NCBI RefSeq assembly: GCF_014803385.1 | Contig: NZ_JACYFC010000005.1 | Coordinates: 62,001-126,000, forward strand | Length of the DNA: 64,000 nucleotides | Reading direction: 5' to 3' | From: Marinomonas colpomeniae | Lineage (GTDB): Bacteria; Pseudomonadota; Gammaproteobacteria; Pseudomonadales; Marinomonadaceae | Translations under genes and position numbers: made by a program | The notes under the pieces: generated by a model | What the model saw: the letters and a program-made list of their open reading frames with translations, nothing else | The model's database searches: none | Told to the model about the DNA's origin: nothing | Shown here: positions 41,254-50,292 of the stretch, piece after piece | Layout: every line of letters starts with the position of its first letter | Numbering within the stretch: position 1 is the stretch's first letter

Positions 41254-42855
41254 TCAGACTGCAAATTGATTCATCGTATTGTCTTTACCAGATGCTTTCA
41301 AAGCATGCGCACCAGAGAAGTACTCTTTATGATCATCGCCCATGTTAGAGCCAGACATATCTTGGTGTTTCACACAGGCTAAACCTTGGCGAATCTCTTT
41401 ACGCTGAACCTCTAGCACGTAACCCAACATACCTTGTTCTCCAAAGTAGTCTTTCGCTAAGTTGTCTGTCGACAAGGCCGCAGTATGATAAGTCGGTAGC
41501 GTAATCAAATGATGGAAGATGCCCGCTTGCGCCGCCGCGTCTTTTTGGAAGCGACGAATCTGTTCATCGGCTTCAACAGAAAGCGCCGTCTCATCGTATT
41601 CTTGTAACATAAGTTTTTCACGTTGGTACGCTGACACGTCTTTGCCTTCTGCCAACCATGTATCAAATATTTGCTGACGGAAATTCAATGTCCAGTTAAA
41701 AGATGGACTATTGTTGTAAACCAACTTGGCGCTTGGCACGACATCACGAATGCGATTCACAATAGAGGCAATTTGCCCAATGTGTGGCTTCTCAGTTTCA
41801 ATCCACAAAAGATCAGCACCATTTTGCAAAGAGGTAATGCAATCCAATACCACGCGATCTTCGCCTGTATTCGGTTTAAAACGAACCAAACCATTGGCTA
41901 AACGAGTCGGCTTAATCAGTTGATCACCTTGCTTGATTGCCATGTCACCCGAATTCATCTCTGCCAAAGACGTAATCTCTTCACCATCTATAAAAGCATT
42001 GTACTGTTCTGCCAAATCACCTTCTGTTTGTGATACTGGAATCTTTTGAGTCAAACCAGCACCCAAGGAATCCGTGCGCGCTACGATAACACCATCGTCC
42101 ACACCCAACTCTAAAAAGGCATAACGCACTGCATTAATTTTTGCCAAGAAATCTTCATGAGGTACCGTTACTTTGCCATCTTGATGACCACACTGTTTAG
42201 CATCGGATACTTGGTTCTCTAACTGGATACAACAAGCCCCCGCTTCAATCATTTTCTTCGCCAGCAAGTAGGTTGCTTCTTCGTTACCAAACCCTGCATC
42301 AATATCGGCAATGATAGGCACTACATGCGTTTCAAAATCATCTATTTTTTGTTGCGCTGCTTGCTCACGTACTTGATCGCCGGCCTCTCTCGCCTCGTCC
42401 ATTTCTTTAAACAAATGCTGTAATTCACGAGCATCGGCTTGTTTTAAGAAGGTATATAACTCTTCGATCAAGGCAGGTACTGAGGTTTTCTCATGCATGG
42501 ATTGATCTGGTAATGGACCAAATTCAGAGCGCATCGCCGCAACCATCCAGCCTGAAAGGTAAAGGTAACGGCTTCGTGTTGTACCAAAATGCTTCTTAAT
42601 CGAAATCATTTTTTGTTGACCAATAAAACCATGCCAGCAACCTAAAGATTGCGTGTAATTAGCTGGGTCTTTGTCATAATTCGCCATGTCTTCACGCATT
42701 ATTTTGGCTGTGTATTTCGCAATATCCAAGCCAGTATTGAAACGATTTTGCAATTGCATTCTCGTCACATACTCAGGATTCATCGCCGCCCAAGTTGAGC
42801 CTTGTTGTTGAAGTGTTTGAGTAGCTTGCTGTATTTTATTTTTATAAGTTTGCAT
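41254..42855 (-). CDS. aceA: Isocitrate lyase
   Basis: AceA splits isocitrate into glyoxylate and succinate, the first step of the glyoxylate shunt. The 533-residue product is the long form found in Pseudomonas and relatives rather than the 434-residue E. coli form. The catalytic cysteine is Cys222 in KQCGHQDGK, and the PSFNW segment and C-terminal QFAV are present. The ATG at 42855 has GTGAGGA just upstream; an upstream GTG is possible but less likely. It follows glcB by 75 bp on the same strand. Confidence 0.95.
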   Translation of the reverse strand: MQTYKNKIQQATQTLQQQGSTWAAMNPEYVTRMQLQNRFNTGLDIAKYTAKIMREDMANYDKDPANYTQSLGCWHGFIGQQKMISIKKHFGTTRSRYLYLSGWMVAAMRSEFGPLPDQSMHEKTSVPALIEELYTFLKQADARELQHLFKEMDEAREAGDQVREQAAQQKIDDFETHVVPIIADIDAGFGNEEATYLLAKKMIEAGACCIQLENQVSDAKQCGHQDGKVTVPHEDFLAKINAVRYAFLELGVDDGVIVARTDSLGAGLTQKIPVSQTEGDLAEQYNAFIDGEEITSLAEMNSGDMAIKQGDQLIKPTRLANGLVRFKPNTGEDRVVLDCITSLQNGADLLWIETEKPHIGQIASIVNRIRDVVPSAKLVYNNSPSFNWTLNFRQQIFDTWLAEGKDVSAYQREKLMLQEYDETALSVEADEQIRRFQKDAAAQAGIFHHLITLPTYHTAALSTDNLAKDYFGEQGMLGYVLEVQRKEIRQGLACVKHQDMSGSNMGDDHKEYFSGAHALKASGKDNTMNQFAV

Positions 42856-42930
42856 GATATTCCTCACTTTTTAAGGTCATTTTTTATTAGGTTATTGCTT
42901 TATTTATTCATTAAGTCGCTTTCTTTAACA

Positions 42931-45132
42931 TCACGAATTAAGTGCTTTCACGCGTTTACGATAATCGTGTAATAAAGGCTCGGTATAACCATTCGGTTGA
43001 ACTTGCCCTTTGAAAATCAAATCTTGTGCAGCTTGAAAAGCAAAGCTTGGTTCTTCGTTTTTATTTAAACCGTTTGGCATCATTGGACGATAACCTTGAG
43101 TTCCTTTATTTTGCTCATCCACCACAATGGCCATCCTCTGCATCACGTCATCCACCTGCATTTTTGTACAGATTCCATGCAGCAACCAATTGCTTAAATG
43201 CTGACTAGAAATACGTAAAGTGGCACGATCTTCCATCAAACCGACATTATTGATGTCTGGGACTTTTGAACAACCAACCCCCGCCTCTACCCAGCGCACT
43301 ACATATCCCAATAAACCTTGAACGTTATTTTCAATTTCTTTTTCAATCACTTGGTTTGATAACGTCAAGGTATTGGGAATAAGTGGAATACTCAGTAGAT
43401 CCTTTAAACTTGATTTAGGACGCGATTTGATTCGCTGCTGAACATCGAACACATTCACTTGGTGATAATGCAAAGCGTGTAACGTTGCCGCCGTTGGTGA
43501 AGGTACCCAAGCCGTGTTCGCACCCGCTTTAGGATGAGCGATTTTCGCTTCCATCATGGCGGCCATTTCATCTGGCATCGCCCACATGCCTTTGCCAATT
43601 TGTGCCTTACCTTGCAAACCACATTGCAGACCAATATCAACATTGCGATTTTCGTACGCTTGAATCCAAGGCTGAGCTTTAATCTGATCTTTTGGTAAGA
43701 ATGCGCCCGCTTGCATACTGGTGTGAATCTCATCACCAGTGCGATCTAAGAAACCAGTATTAATAAAAAATACGCGCTCTTTTGCCTGACGAATACATTC
43801 TTTCAAGTTCACAGTTGTACGACGTTCTTCATCCATAATGCCGATCTTGATGGTTTTTTTTGGTAAGCCCAACATTTGCTCTACACGACCAAACAACTGA
43901 CAACTAAACGCCACTTCATCAGGGCCGTGCATTTTTGGTTTGACGATATAAATGCTTCCTGTTCGGCTATTCCGGCAGTTTCGGCTGTTGGATGTGGATT
44001 TCAGATCAAGTGCGCCAATCAAGGTGGTCACCACCGCATCCATAATGCCTTCAGGTACAAAGTTGCCGAGCGAGTCTTGTATCAAGTCGCATTCCATCAA
44101 ATGTCCAACATTACGAATCAACAACAATGAACGGCCATGCAAACGGTATTCTTCTCCGTCTAAATCAGTGAAACAGCGATCTGGGTTCATTCTGCGTGTC
44201 TGACGTTGGCCACCTTTTTCGAAGCTCGCTTCTAACGTGCCTTGCATCAAACCAAGCCAATTGCGATACACGTCAATTTTGTCTTCTGCGTCCACGGCAG
44301 CAACAGAATCTTCGCAATCCATAATAGTGCTCAGCGCTGACTCAATTATAATGTCGCTAATATTGGCCTTATCTTTCGCGCCATTTGTGTCGTTACGATC
44401 AAACTTAATTTCCACATGCAAACCATTGTTTCTTAACAAAACCGCCTCTGGTTCACTACGCTGGCCATTCACTGCTACTAGCTTAGAAGGCTGTTGCAAA
44501 CCGGACTGACTGCCATCCTCAAAAAACGCCAACAAATGGTGGTAATAAACCACATAGCTAGTCACGCTTTGATGAGAGCCATTTTCCAAAGGAAACACGT
44601 CATCCAGAAATGCTTTCGCTTTCCGGATAACCTGCTCGCCACGAGCTTGGTTGTATCCATTGCTTGTTTTCGATTCATCAGCATTGGGAATCACATCCGT
44701 TCCATAAAAGGCGTCGTACAAACTGCCCCAACGAGCGTTCGCGGCATTCAAAGCAAAACGCGCATTTTTCACTGGAACCACCAATTGCGGTCCAGCTAAG
44801 GTGGCAATCTCAGCATCAACATTTTCAGTTGTGATCGAAAAGTCTTCGCCTTCTTCTACTAAGTAACCAATCTCTCGTAAAAACGATTCATAGCTTTGCA
44901 CATCAATAGGTTGACCTTTTCTTGCCAAATGCCATTGGTCGATCTGTTGCTGCATCCGATCTCGAGTTGCCAATAACTGACGATTAATAGGTGCTAAATC
45001 TGCAATTAATGTTTCGAGATCACACCAAAAAGTCGTTGGCTCAATATCATGGAGTGGCAACACTTCTTCATTGATGAAGTTATAAAAATCGGGATGAATC
45101 TCGTTGTTATTTTTAGGTAAGGGCATTGTCAT
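42931..45132 (-). CDS. glcB: Malate synthase G
   Basis: Malate synthase G condenses glyoxylate with acetyl-CoA. The 733-residue product has the large single-chain architecture of isoform G rather than the shorter isoform A. Conserved segments include [13 protein letters not shown] and the catalytic-Asp region [14 protein letters not shown] start at the ATG at 45132 because AAGGAA lies about 6 bp upstream; the frame opens further. It is the first gene of glcB-aceA, divergent from the DUF3612-type regulator. Confidence 0.95.
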   Translation of the reverse strand: MTMPLPKNNNEIHPDFYNFINEEVLPLHDIEPTTFWCDLETLIADLAPINRQLLATRDRMQQQIDQWHLARKGQPIDVQSYESFLREIGYLVEEGEDFSITTENVDAEIATLAGPQLVVPVKNARFALNAANARWGSLYDAFYGTDVIPNADESKTSNGYNQARGEQVIRKAKAFLDDVFPLENGSHQSVTSYVVYYHHLLAFFEDGSQSGLQQPSKLVAVNGQRSEPEAVLLRNNGLHVEIKFDRNDTNGAKDKANISDIIIESALSTIMDCEDSVAAVDAEDKIDVYRNWLGLMQGTLEASFEKGGQRQTRRMNPDRCFTDLDGEEYRLHGRSLLLIRNVGHLMECDLIQDSLGNFVPEGIMDAVVTTLIGALDLKSTSNSRNCRNSRTGSIYIVKPKMHGPDEVAFSCQLFGRVEQMLGLPKKTIKIGIMDEERRTTVNLKECIRQAKERVFFINTGFLDRTGDEIHTSMQAGAFLPKDQIKAQPWIQAYENRNVDIGLQCGLQGKAQIGKGMWAMPDEMAAMMEAKIAHPKAGANTAWVPSPTAATLHALHYHQVNVFDVQQRIKSRPKSSLKDLLSIPLIPNTLTLSNQVIEKEIENNVQGLLGYVVRWVEAGVGCSKVPDINNVGLMEDRATLRISSQHLSNWLLHGICTKMQVDDVMQRMAIVVDEQNKGTQGYRPMMPNGLNKNEEPSFAFQAAQDLIFKGQVQPNGYTEPLLHDYRKRVKALNS

Positions 45133-45263
45133 TTTACTTTCCTTCTTAGTGAGCTTTTTCATCTTCATCATGTGGCAATTCGGTATTCACTGCTTTCTTG
45201 TGTGATTTCCGTTTGCTTGATTTATAGTCTATGCGCTACTAAGATAAAATTTCACAATAAGAA

Positions 45264-45276
45264 TTACACAGTGTAA
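45264..45276. promoter_or_regulatory. Palindromic site between regulator and glcB
   Basis: TTACAC-A-GTGTAA is a perfect 6-1-6 palindrome 11 bp before the regulator's ATG. It is flanked by an imperfect repeat (aaaatttcac / gtgtaaatttt). Its position between the divergent glyoxylate genes and regulator makes it a candidate operator. Confidence 0.5.
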
Positions 45277-45287
45277 ATTTTACAAAA

Positions 45288-46814
45288 ATGAAAAATAAAA
45301 ATAGCCTAAACCGCAAAACCCATTTTTTGGGCACAAAGATTCGTAACCTGCGTAAACGCAACCGTTTGACGATGGAAGACCTGTCGGCAAGATGCATCAA
45401 AGTTGATGCTGAGTCCGCTCCTTCTGTGTCCTATTTATCGATGATTGAACGAGGGAAACGCATTCCCAGCGAAGACGTTTTGGAAGTTATTGCCAACGTT
45501 TTTCAAAAAGAAGTGGATTGGTTCCTTGACGATATCCCCGAAGAAGATGCTATTACACCGTCAAAAGGGTCTGGCGGTGGCATCAGCGGCATGGCTTTAG
45601 AGCCCAATTTTTTATTCTCGAAAGAGATACTGCAAATCGCGATTCCTGAAATGCTGTCACAAACAGGAACCAGTGGTCGTCAATTCGCTCATTTATTGAT
45701 TCGTGCACACCAAGAACACCATCAAAACCATTTCCCAGATCTCGAACGCGCCGCCGAAGAGGTTGGGCTCAAACGATTACCGTTAAGTCTTGATGATATT
45801 GTCGCTATTACTAAACAAATGGGCTTACAGATAAAATGGTTTCGCAAAACACCTTTGTCTGTTTTAGAAAGCATGGGCATCGATGAAAGCCACGTCGTCA
45901 CTTCTTTCTTTGATCCACCAAGCACGATTTATATCAACCAGATCATGAAAGCTCAACCGCAGCGTTTGAAATACAACTTGGCCGTTCACATTGGCCATGC
46001 GGTATTACACGACAAAGACGGTATGAAAAATGTACTGGTTACAGGGCGTAATGAAATCTCGCCACTGCAAGCACGTAATTCAAAAGTACAGTCATCAGGA
46101 ATGGACTCTCAAGATATTTTGCACGCATGGCGAGACTTTGAGTGCAGTTTTTTTGCAGGCGCATTGCTTTGTCCTAAAGTGCCGTTTCGACAAATGCTGG
46201 ATCGCAATGGTTACGAGATCAATACCGCGAAATTGGCAGGGGTTTCAGAATCCGTTGCCATGCGCCGTATGACCGCAGCTTCACCTTATCCTCATTGGCA
46301 TTATTTTGATGCCTACGCACCAGGAAAATTAAAGGCAGTTTATCGAGGTAACGGGATTCCTTTACCTTGGGGGAACATGAACTTAGTGGAGGACCCTTGT
46401 CAGCACTGGGCCGTTTTTCGCATGATCAGTGAGCCCACTACTGGAACCTCTGCGCAGATATCGATTCTTAACGTCGCCGATGAACCTCGCATTTATGCTT
46501 GTGAATCCATTAAAGTTCAAGACCTTGCTGGTAACAGCCATGTACTTTGTTCTGGTATCGACCTCAATCCAGCTATCGATGCACAAGGCAAAGACGCTAT
46601 TTCCATTGCCAATGACTTGAAACAAGCCTGTGTCAGTCATGGTGGCTCTTCTCGAATCCCCAAAAGCATTCAGAAAGACCTAATGAGCGTCGCCAAGATT
46701 CTTAATATCAATTGGGTCGAACGCGGTATAGACAATGATGCCAGACTTATCTGCTCACGTGGCGCCGTTTGCCCAAGAACACCAAGTTGTTACAAGCAAT
46801 GTGAAGGGAGTTAA
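45288..46814 (+). CDS. XRE-family regulator with DUF3612-type C-terminus, likely glyoxylate-shunt regulator
   Basis: A 508-residue protein with an N-terminal Xre helix-turn-helix (about residues 12-80, including SYLSMIERGKR) and a long C-terminal part of the short-chain fatty-acyl regulator / DUF3612 type seen next to aceB-aceA in Vibrio relatives. It contains an IrrE-like HIGHAVLHD segment (residues about 230-240) and a C-terminal cluster of cysteines (CSRGAVCPRTPSC) that could bind a metal. Divergence from glcB-aceA points to control of acetate or fatty-acid use. No Shine-Dalgarno is visible before the ATG, so it may be leaderless or start later. Confidence 0.8.
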   Translation: MKNKNSLNRKTHFLGTKIRNLRKRNRLTMEDLSARCIKVDAESAPSVSYLSMIERGKRIPSEDVLEVIANVFQKEVDWFLDDIPEEDAITPSKGSGGGISGMALEPNFLFSKEILQIAIPEMLSQTGTSGRQFAHLLIRAHQEHHQNHFPDLERAAEEVGLKRLPLSLDDIVAITKQMGLQIKWFRKTPLSVLESMGIDESHVVTSFFDPPSTIYINQIMKAQPQRLKYNLAVHIGHAVLHDKDGMKNVLVTGRNEISPLQARNSKVQSSGMDSQDILHAWRDFECSFFAGALLCPKVPFRQMLDRNGYEINTAKLAGVSESVAMRRMTAASPYPHWHYFDAYAPGKLKAVYRGNGIPLPWGNMNLVEDPCQHWAVFRMISEPTTGTSAQISILNVADEPRIYACESIKVQDLAGNSHVLCSGIDLNPAIDAQGKDAISIANDLKQACVSHGGSSRIPKSIQKDLMSVAKILNINWVERGIDNDARLICSRGAVCPRTPSCYKQCEGS

Positions 46815-46867
46815 TTCGGCCTGTTTTATAAGGCTTTCATGTAAATAAAAACCTTCATTATCATTCT

Positions 46868-46896
46868 TTGACATGAAATTGCCATTTATACGTAAT
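46868..46896 (+). promoter_or_regulatory. Sigma-70 type promoter of the PRPP-synthetase-like gene
   Basis: A perfect TTGACA -35 (46868-46873), a 17-bp spacer and CGTAAT as -10 (46891-46896), 71 bp before the gene's ATG. Confidence 0.55.
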
Positions 46897-46967
46897 CAGG
46901 CCTATCGAAATGCGTCTACAAGTATTAAAATCTGCTCAAATCCCCAACCCCTCGTAAAGGATCTTCA

Positions 46968-48182
46968 ATGACTTTGTCGACCAGTCAGTCAACTAATGTC
47001 GTAGTTGTTAGTAACTCTTCCGATAATCCATTTGCCATCGATATTGCTTATGCAATGGGCCAATTCGATGACATCGCTGATTTGATCAGTATGAAACAAT
47101 TTATGAACTCTGAATTTTGTCCTCGGTTTATTTCCGACGAAACAGATTTTGAGAACATTGGTCGTAAGCTCAAGGGCAAATCTGTCATTATTGTTAGTAC
47201 TGGCAGCCATGTGAAAAGTCGTCAAGAATTGGCTATGTCGAATTTTATTATCGCTCGTGCAGCGAAAGAAAACGGCGCAGCTCGTGTAATTCTTGTGGAA
47301 CCTGATTTGTTCTACAGCGCACAGGATCGTGGTCCACATAAAAGTTTAGGTAAAACCAGCTTCGAACGTGATGTCAAAGACATTAAGAAATTCGACGGCC
47401 AACCTTTTACCGCCAAGCTTTACGCCCAGATGCTAAAACTGTCTGGTGTCGACACGGTAATGACGATTCACAACCATTCTGATTCGGTACAAAAAATCTT
47501 TACCGAAGTCTTCGAAGGCGATTTTCATAATCTAATCCCTTATGAAATTTACGCTCACTATTTGTTAAATTCAGACATTTTGCACTACGGAAAAGACGGT
47601 GAAGGTCTTGTACTTTGTGCACCGGATAAAGGCGCACGCGATTTCGTTAAAGAAATGTATAAGACACTTGGACTAAGCAAAGCAAAATTCATCATGCTCG
47701 ATAAAGAGCGAACAGATGAACGCAAAGTCGAAATCACTCTTCATAAAGAAAGCGAACACACCTTTGATGGCTTAGACGGAGCGAGTATCGTTTTGTTTGA
47801 TGACATGGTTCGTACTGGTTCTACCGTTGTTAAATCTTGTCAGTTTTTACGTCAGATTAATCCTCAACGTATGGTGTTTGCGGTATCGCATTTTTATGCC
47901 AGCGATGAAGGTCGTGAACGTATGGCGCACCCTGCTTTGGGTGAAATTTTAACGCTGAATACGTTACCGACAATTTTAAATCGTGATGAGCAAGGTCGTT
48001 TGCGTAAGAAGATGGTGGTATTGAAAGTAGAGAAATGGCTTGCTCAAGAGCTGTGTAATATTCTTGATTTACCACATAACCAAGACGCCAACCCATATAA
48101 AATTGATATGTCGTCTAAGAACCCACGCTTTACACGTAAAATTTGGTTCAGTGAAGAGTTAAGCGAACTGCAAGCAAAATAG
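46968..48182 (+). CDS. Ribose-phosphate pyrophosphokinase-like protein
   Basis: A 404-residue protein with the PRPP-synthetase/phosphoribosyltransferase fold. A segment like the ATP/ribose-5-phosphate loop is YSAQDRGPHKS, and the PRPP motif is LFDDMVRTGSTV. It is about 90 residues longer than the standard 315-residue Prs, with a C-terminal extension, so it is probably a paralogue with a special role rather than the housekeeping enzyme. AAAGGA precedes the ATG. It converges on an unknown gene. Confidence 0.75.
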   Translation: MTLSTSQSTNVVVVSNSSDNPFAIDIAYAMGQFDDIADLISMKQFMNSEFCPRFISDETDFENIGRKLKGKSVIIVSTGSHVKSRQELAMSNFIIARAAKENGAARVILVEPDLFYSAQDRGPHKSLGKTSFERDVKDIKKFDGQPFTAKLYAQMLKLSGVDTVMTIHNHSDSVQKIFTEVFEGDFHNLIPYEIYAHYLLNSDILHYGKDGEGLVLCAPDKGARDFVKEMYKTLGLSKAKFIMLDKERTDERKVEITLHKESEHTFDGLDGASIVLFDDMVRTGSTVVKSCQFLRQINPQRMVFAVSHFYASDEGRERMAHPALGEILTLNTLPTILNRDEQGRLRKKMVVLKVEKWLAQELCNILDLPHNQDANPYKIDMSSKNPRFTRKIWFSEELSELQAK

Positions 48183-48186
48183 CAGT

Positions 48187-48222
48187 TTGAAGTCAGGTGA
48201 ATAGGCTTTCACCTGACTTCAA
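48187..48222. terminator. Perfect 14-bp hairpin after the PRPP-synthetase-like gene
   Basis: ttgaagtcaggtga pairs perfectly with tcacctgacttcaa around an 8-base loop, five bases after the stop codon. There is no long T tract, so it may be a 3'-end stabiliser or a weak terminator. Confidence 0.6.
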
Positions 48223-48257
48223 TGTTATTGCTTATCGTAACCTTGGCGACGGGCTTA

Positions 48258-48860
48258 TTAAGCACGAAACGCCAATAACAAAATGTCTTTAATTTTCCGA
48301 TCTATCTCCACACCCGCCGATTCAAAATCATCCCTTATGACCTTATAAAGGAAAGGCTGAACGCCGCGTAATTTTTTGATCGCTTGTGGATCTTCTGCCA
48401 ATAATACAGCGGTATAAGAAAATGCATCGTAATATGGAAAAGCTTGTTCTTTTAGCGCATTTAAATAAGAGTCGACGGTTTCTTCACCAAATACCTGTCG
48501 GATCGCTGTAATCGCGCCGAACACGGCTGCACCTTCACACAATGCCGATGTTTTCACATCATCGGTACCAACCGGGTACAAACCTCGAACCATTTCTTGA
48601 ATCACATCAACAAACAACATTACGTCATTAGTGAAGCTTCGTGTTGGCATTTGAATGGTGTATCGATAAGGATCATCCGCGTGTGCAAAGAGAACCGTTG
48701 GTTTAGCGATATCGTCTAATACATCAAAACCATCAAATTTTGCTCCGGGAACCGCTTCGCCAAAAAGAAATTCAACCGCAGGTAACCAAGCTGTACGTAA
48801 TTTGTCTAATTTTTCGATCTGTGTAGATTGAGTGTCTGCCACAACTTTTTCCTCATTCAT
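48258..48860 (-). CDS. Hypothetical protein, 200 aa
   Basis: A soluble, acidic 200-residue protein. There is no signal peptide or clear domain. The segment SALCEGAAVFGAI resembles helical metallopeptidase-type repeats but has no catalytic motif, so I assign no function. Its 3' end converges on the PRPP-synthetase-like gene. The ribosome site is weak. Confidence 0.6.
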   Translation of the reverse strand: MNEEKVVADTQSTQIEKLDKLRTAWLPAVEFLFGEAVPGAKFDGFDVLDDIAKPTVLFAHADDPYRYTIQMPTRSFTNDVMLFVDVIQEMVRGLYPVGTDDVKTSALCEGAAVFGAITAIRQVFGEETVDSYLNALKEQAFPYYDAFSYTAVLLAEDPQAIKKLRGVQPFLYKVIRDDFESAGVEIDRKIKDILLLAFRA

Positions 48861-49046
48861 TCTAAAAACGGAACGCCCGACTTATATCGAAAACGCTTTT
48901 TACTTTTGCCTTTTTTATGGGCAGAACCTTACCATAATGTCAAAGTTCAAACAGGTGAAAATCAATCTGAAATACATGGATTCAATAAAACCATCCTATC
49001 TGGATCAATAAAGATGAAGATACCTAAGGAAGAGTAAGAGGACACT

Positions 49047-49310
49047 TTATCTAAGTTGGCTGTCTTTACTACCAGCACGATTAAACAATGCAGAATGGCC
49101 TTTCTTTTCTTGCTTGGACTGACATTGAATACACAGCCGGACTCCTGCAATAGCTTTGCGCCTCGGTTCTGGAATCACGGCATCACACTCTTCACAATGG
49201 CTTAGGCTTTCTCCTTTTGGCATGCTGTTTTTTGCACGCTCAACTTCCGAATCGACCGTCGCGTCTATTTGATCTTGCACTGCACCATCGTGCGCCCAAC
49301 CACCAGCCAT
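49047..49310 (-). CDS. DksA/TraR-type zinc-finger protein (YbiI-like)
   Basis: An 87-residue protein with the C-terminal four-cysteine zinc finger CEEC...CIQC of the DksA/TraR family. The N-terminal coiled coil of DksA is mostly missing, as in small YbiI-type members, which may bind RNA polymerase's secondary channel. An AAGGG element precedes the ATG. It sits between two unrelated genes; no terminator is evident. Confidence 0.85.
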   Translation of the reverse strand: MAGGWAHDGAVQDQIDATVDSEVERAKNSMPKGESLSHCEECDAVIPEPRRKAIAGVRLCIQCQSKQEKKGHSALFNRAGSKDSQLR

Positions 49311-49479
49311 AATTTGACCCTTTTCCTAGTAAGTGTATAAAATATATTACCGCGATTTACATTTTTATACCTTTTTTGCATCTATATTTTCTACATTTGA
49401 CTTAGAAGCATACCAATCTGAAAAAATCGCGATACTAACAACGCATCATTCAATTCCCCCTCTCTGTGAGTATGCTAGA

Positions 49480-49533
49480 ATGAGAAACTATTCCAGCCGC
49501 AAGAGCGGTGGTTTTTTAGACGTTTTTAACTAA
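49480..49533 (+). CDS. Possible 17-residue leader peptide upstream of hupE
   Basis: A short frame reads MRNYSSRKSGGFLDVFN and ends 38 bp before the HupE/UreJ gene. It overlaps the hairpin at 49493-49517. There is no strong ribosome site. It could be a regulatory leader, but chance is a serious alternative. Confidence 0.25.
   Translation: MRNYSSRKSGGFLDVFN
49493..49517 (+). terminator. Hairpin with T6 tract upstream of hupE
   Basis: CCA-g-CCGC pairs with GCGG-TGG around an AAGA loop (one bulged G) and runs into six T residues. This is a terminator shape on the plus strand, 55 bp before the HupE/UreJ start. No plus-strand gene ends nearby, so it may be an attenuator of hupE. Confidence 0.5.
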
Positions 49534-49571
49534 ATTGTCTTAACACTCATCTTACTTTAGGAGATTAAACC

Positions 49572-50156
49572 ATGCGTCTAAACACGCTTAAAATGGGATT
49601 GGTAGCCATTCTTACTGCCGTACCAGCTCTTGCATTAGCTCATCCAGGACACGAACATGCTTCCAGTTTTATGACTGGATTTATGCATCCTATGGGTGGC
49701 TTAGATCACTTATTGGCTATGCTGGCTATTGGTCTTTGGGCTGCTAGCCTTGGCGGTCGCGCCCTACTAGCAGTACCTATAGCGTTTGTTGGTGCTATGT
49801 TGATTGGCGGCGGTATTGCCATTGCTGGCATGCAAGTTCCTTTCGTCGAACAAGGGATTCTCTTGTCAGTGATATTAATGGGTGCGTTATTAGTAACAAC
49901 AAAACGTTTTCCAATAGTCACTTGTGCTGCCATTGCTGGACTGTTCGCAATATTTCATGGTGCAGCCCATGGTATAGAAATGCCATTAAGCACTCACAGT
50001 GCACAATATGCATTAGGCTTTGCCGTTGCTACTGCTCTACTTCATATCGTTGGTATTGGTTTTGGTGGCGCTATTACTCGCTTTCAAACACCTCTCGCAA
50101 CTCGCTTAATAGGAAGTGTTATTGGGCTCACTGGTGTTTTTCTAGCCATCGCATAA
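49572..50156 (+). CDS. HupE/UreJ family nickel or cobalt transporter
   Basis: A 194-residue inner-membrane protein with a signal-like first helix (ending ALA) followed by the metal motif HPGHEH and the family signature HPMGGLDHLLAML, then about five more helices. HupE/UreJ proteins import or export Ni2+ or Co2+ and usually sit beside hydrogenase or urease genes; neither is in the window. A good ribosome site (TAGGAGA) is present. A hairpin with a T6 tract lies between it and the upstream region. Confidence 0.9.
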   Translation: MRLNTLKMGLVAILTAVPALALAHPGHEHASSFMTGFMHPMGGLDHLLAMLAIGLWAASLGGRALLAVPIAFVGAMLIGGGIAIAGMQVPFVEQGILLSVILMGALLVTTKRFPIVTCAAIAGLFAIFHGAAHGIEMPLSTHSAQYALGFAVATALLHIVGIGFGGAITRFQTPLATRLIGSVIGLTGVFLAIA

Positions 50157-50292
50157 TAAATGGCTACGAGCATAATTATAAAGTGTATGCCGTAGCCAGT
50201 TTCCTCAGACCTCTAGACATCCCTAAAAACAGCTTACAAAACATTTCATCAATACTTATAGCGTTAACATCCTCCACATCTATTTACAAAAA

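Noticed and set aside
43876-44509. Several plus-strand frames opposite glcB
   Set aside because: They are shadows of the malate synthase gene on the minus strand, without ribosome sites or family matches.
49311-49571. Cobalamin riboswitch before hupE
   Set aside because: The B12-box core sequence is absent. Only a short hairpin with a T tract is there.
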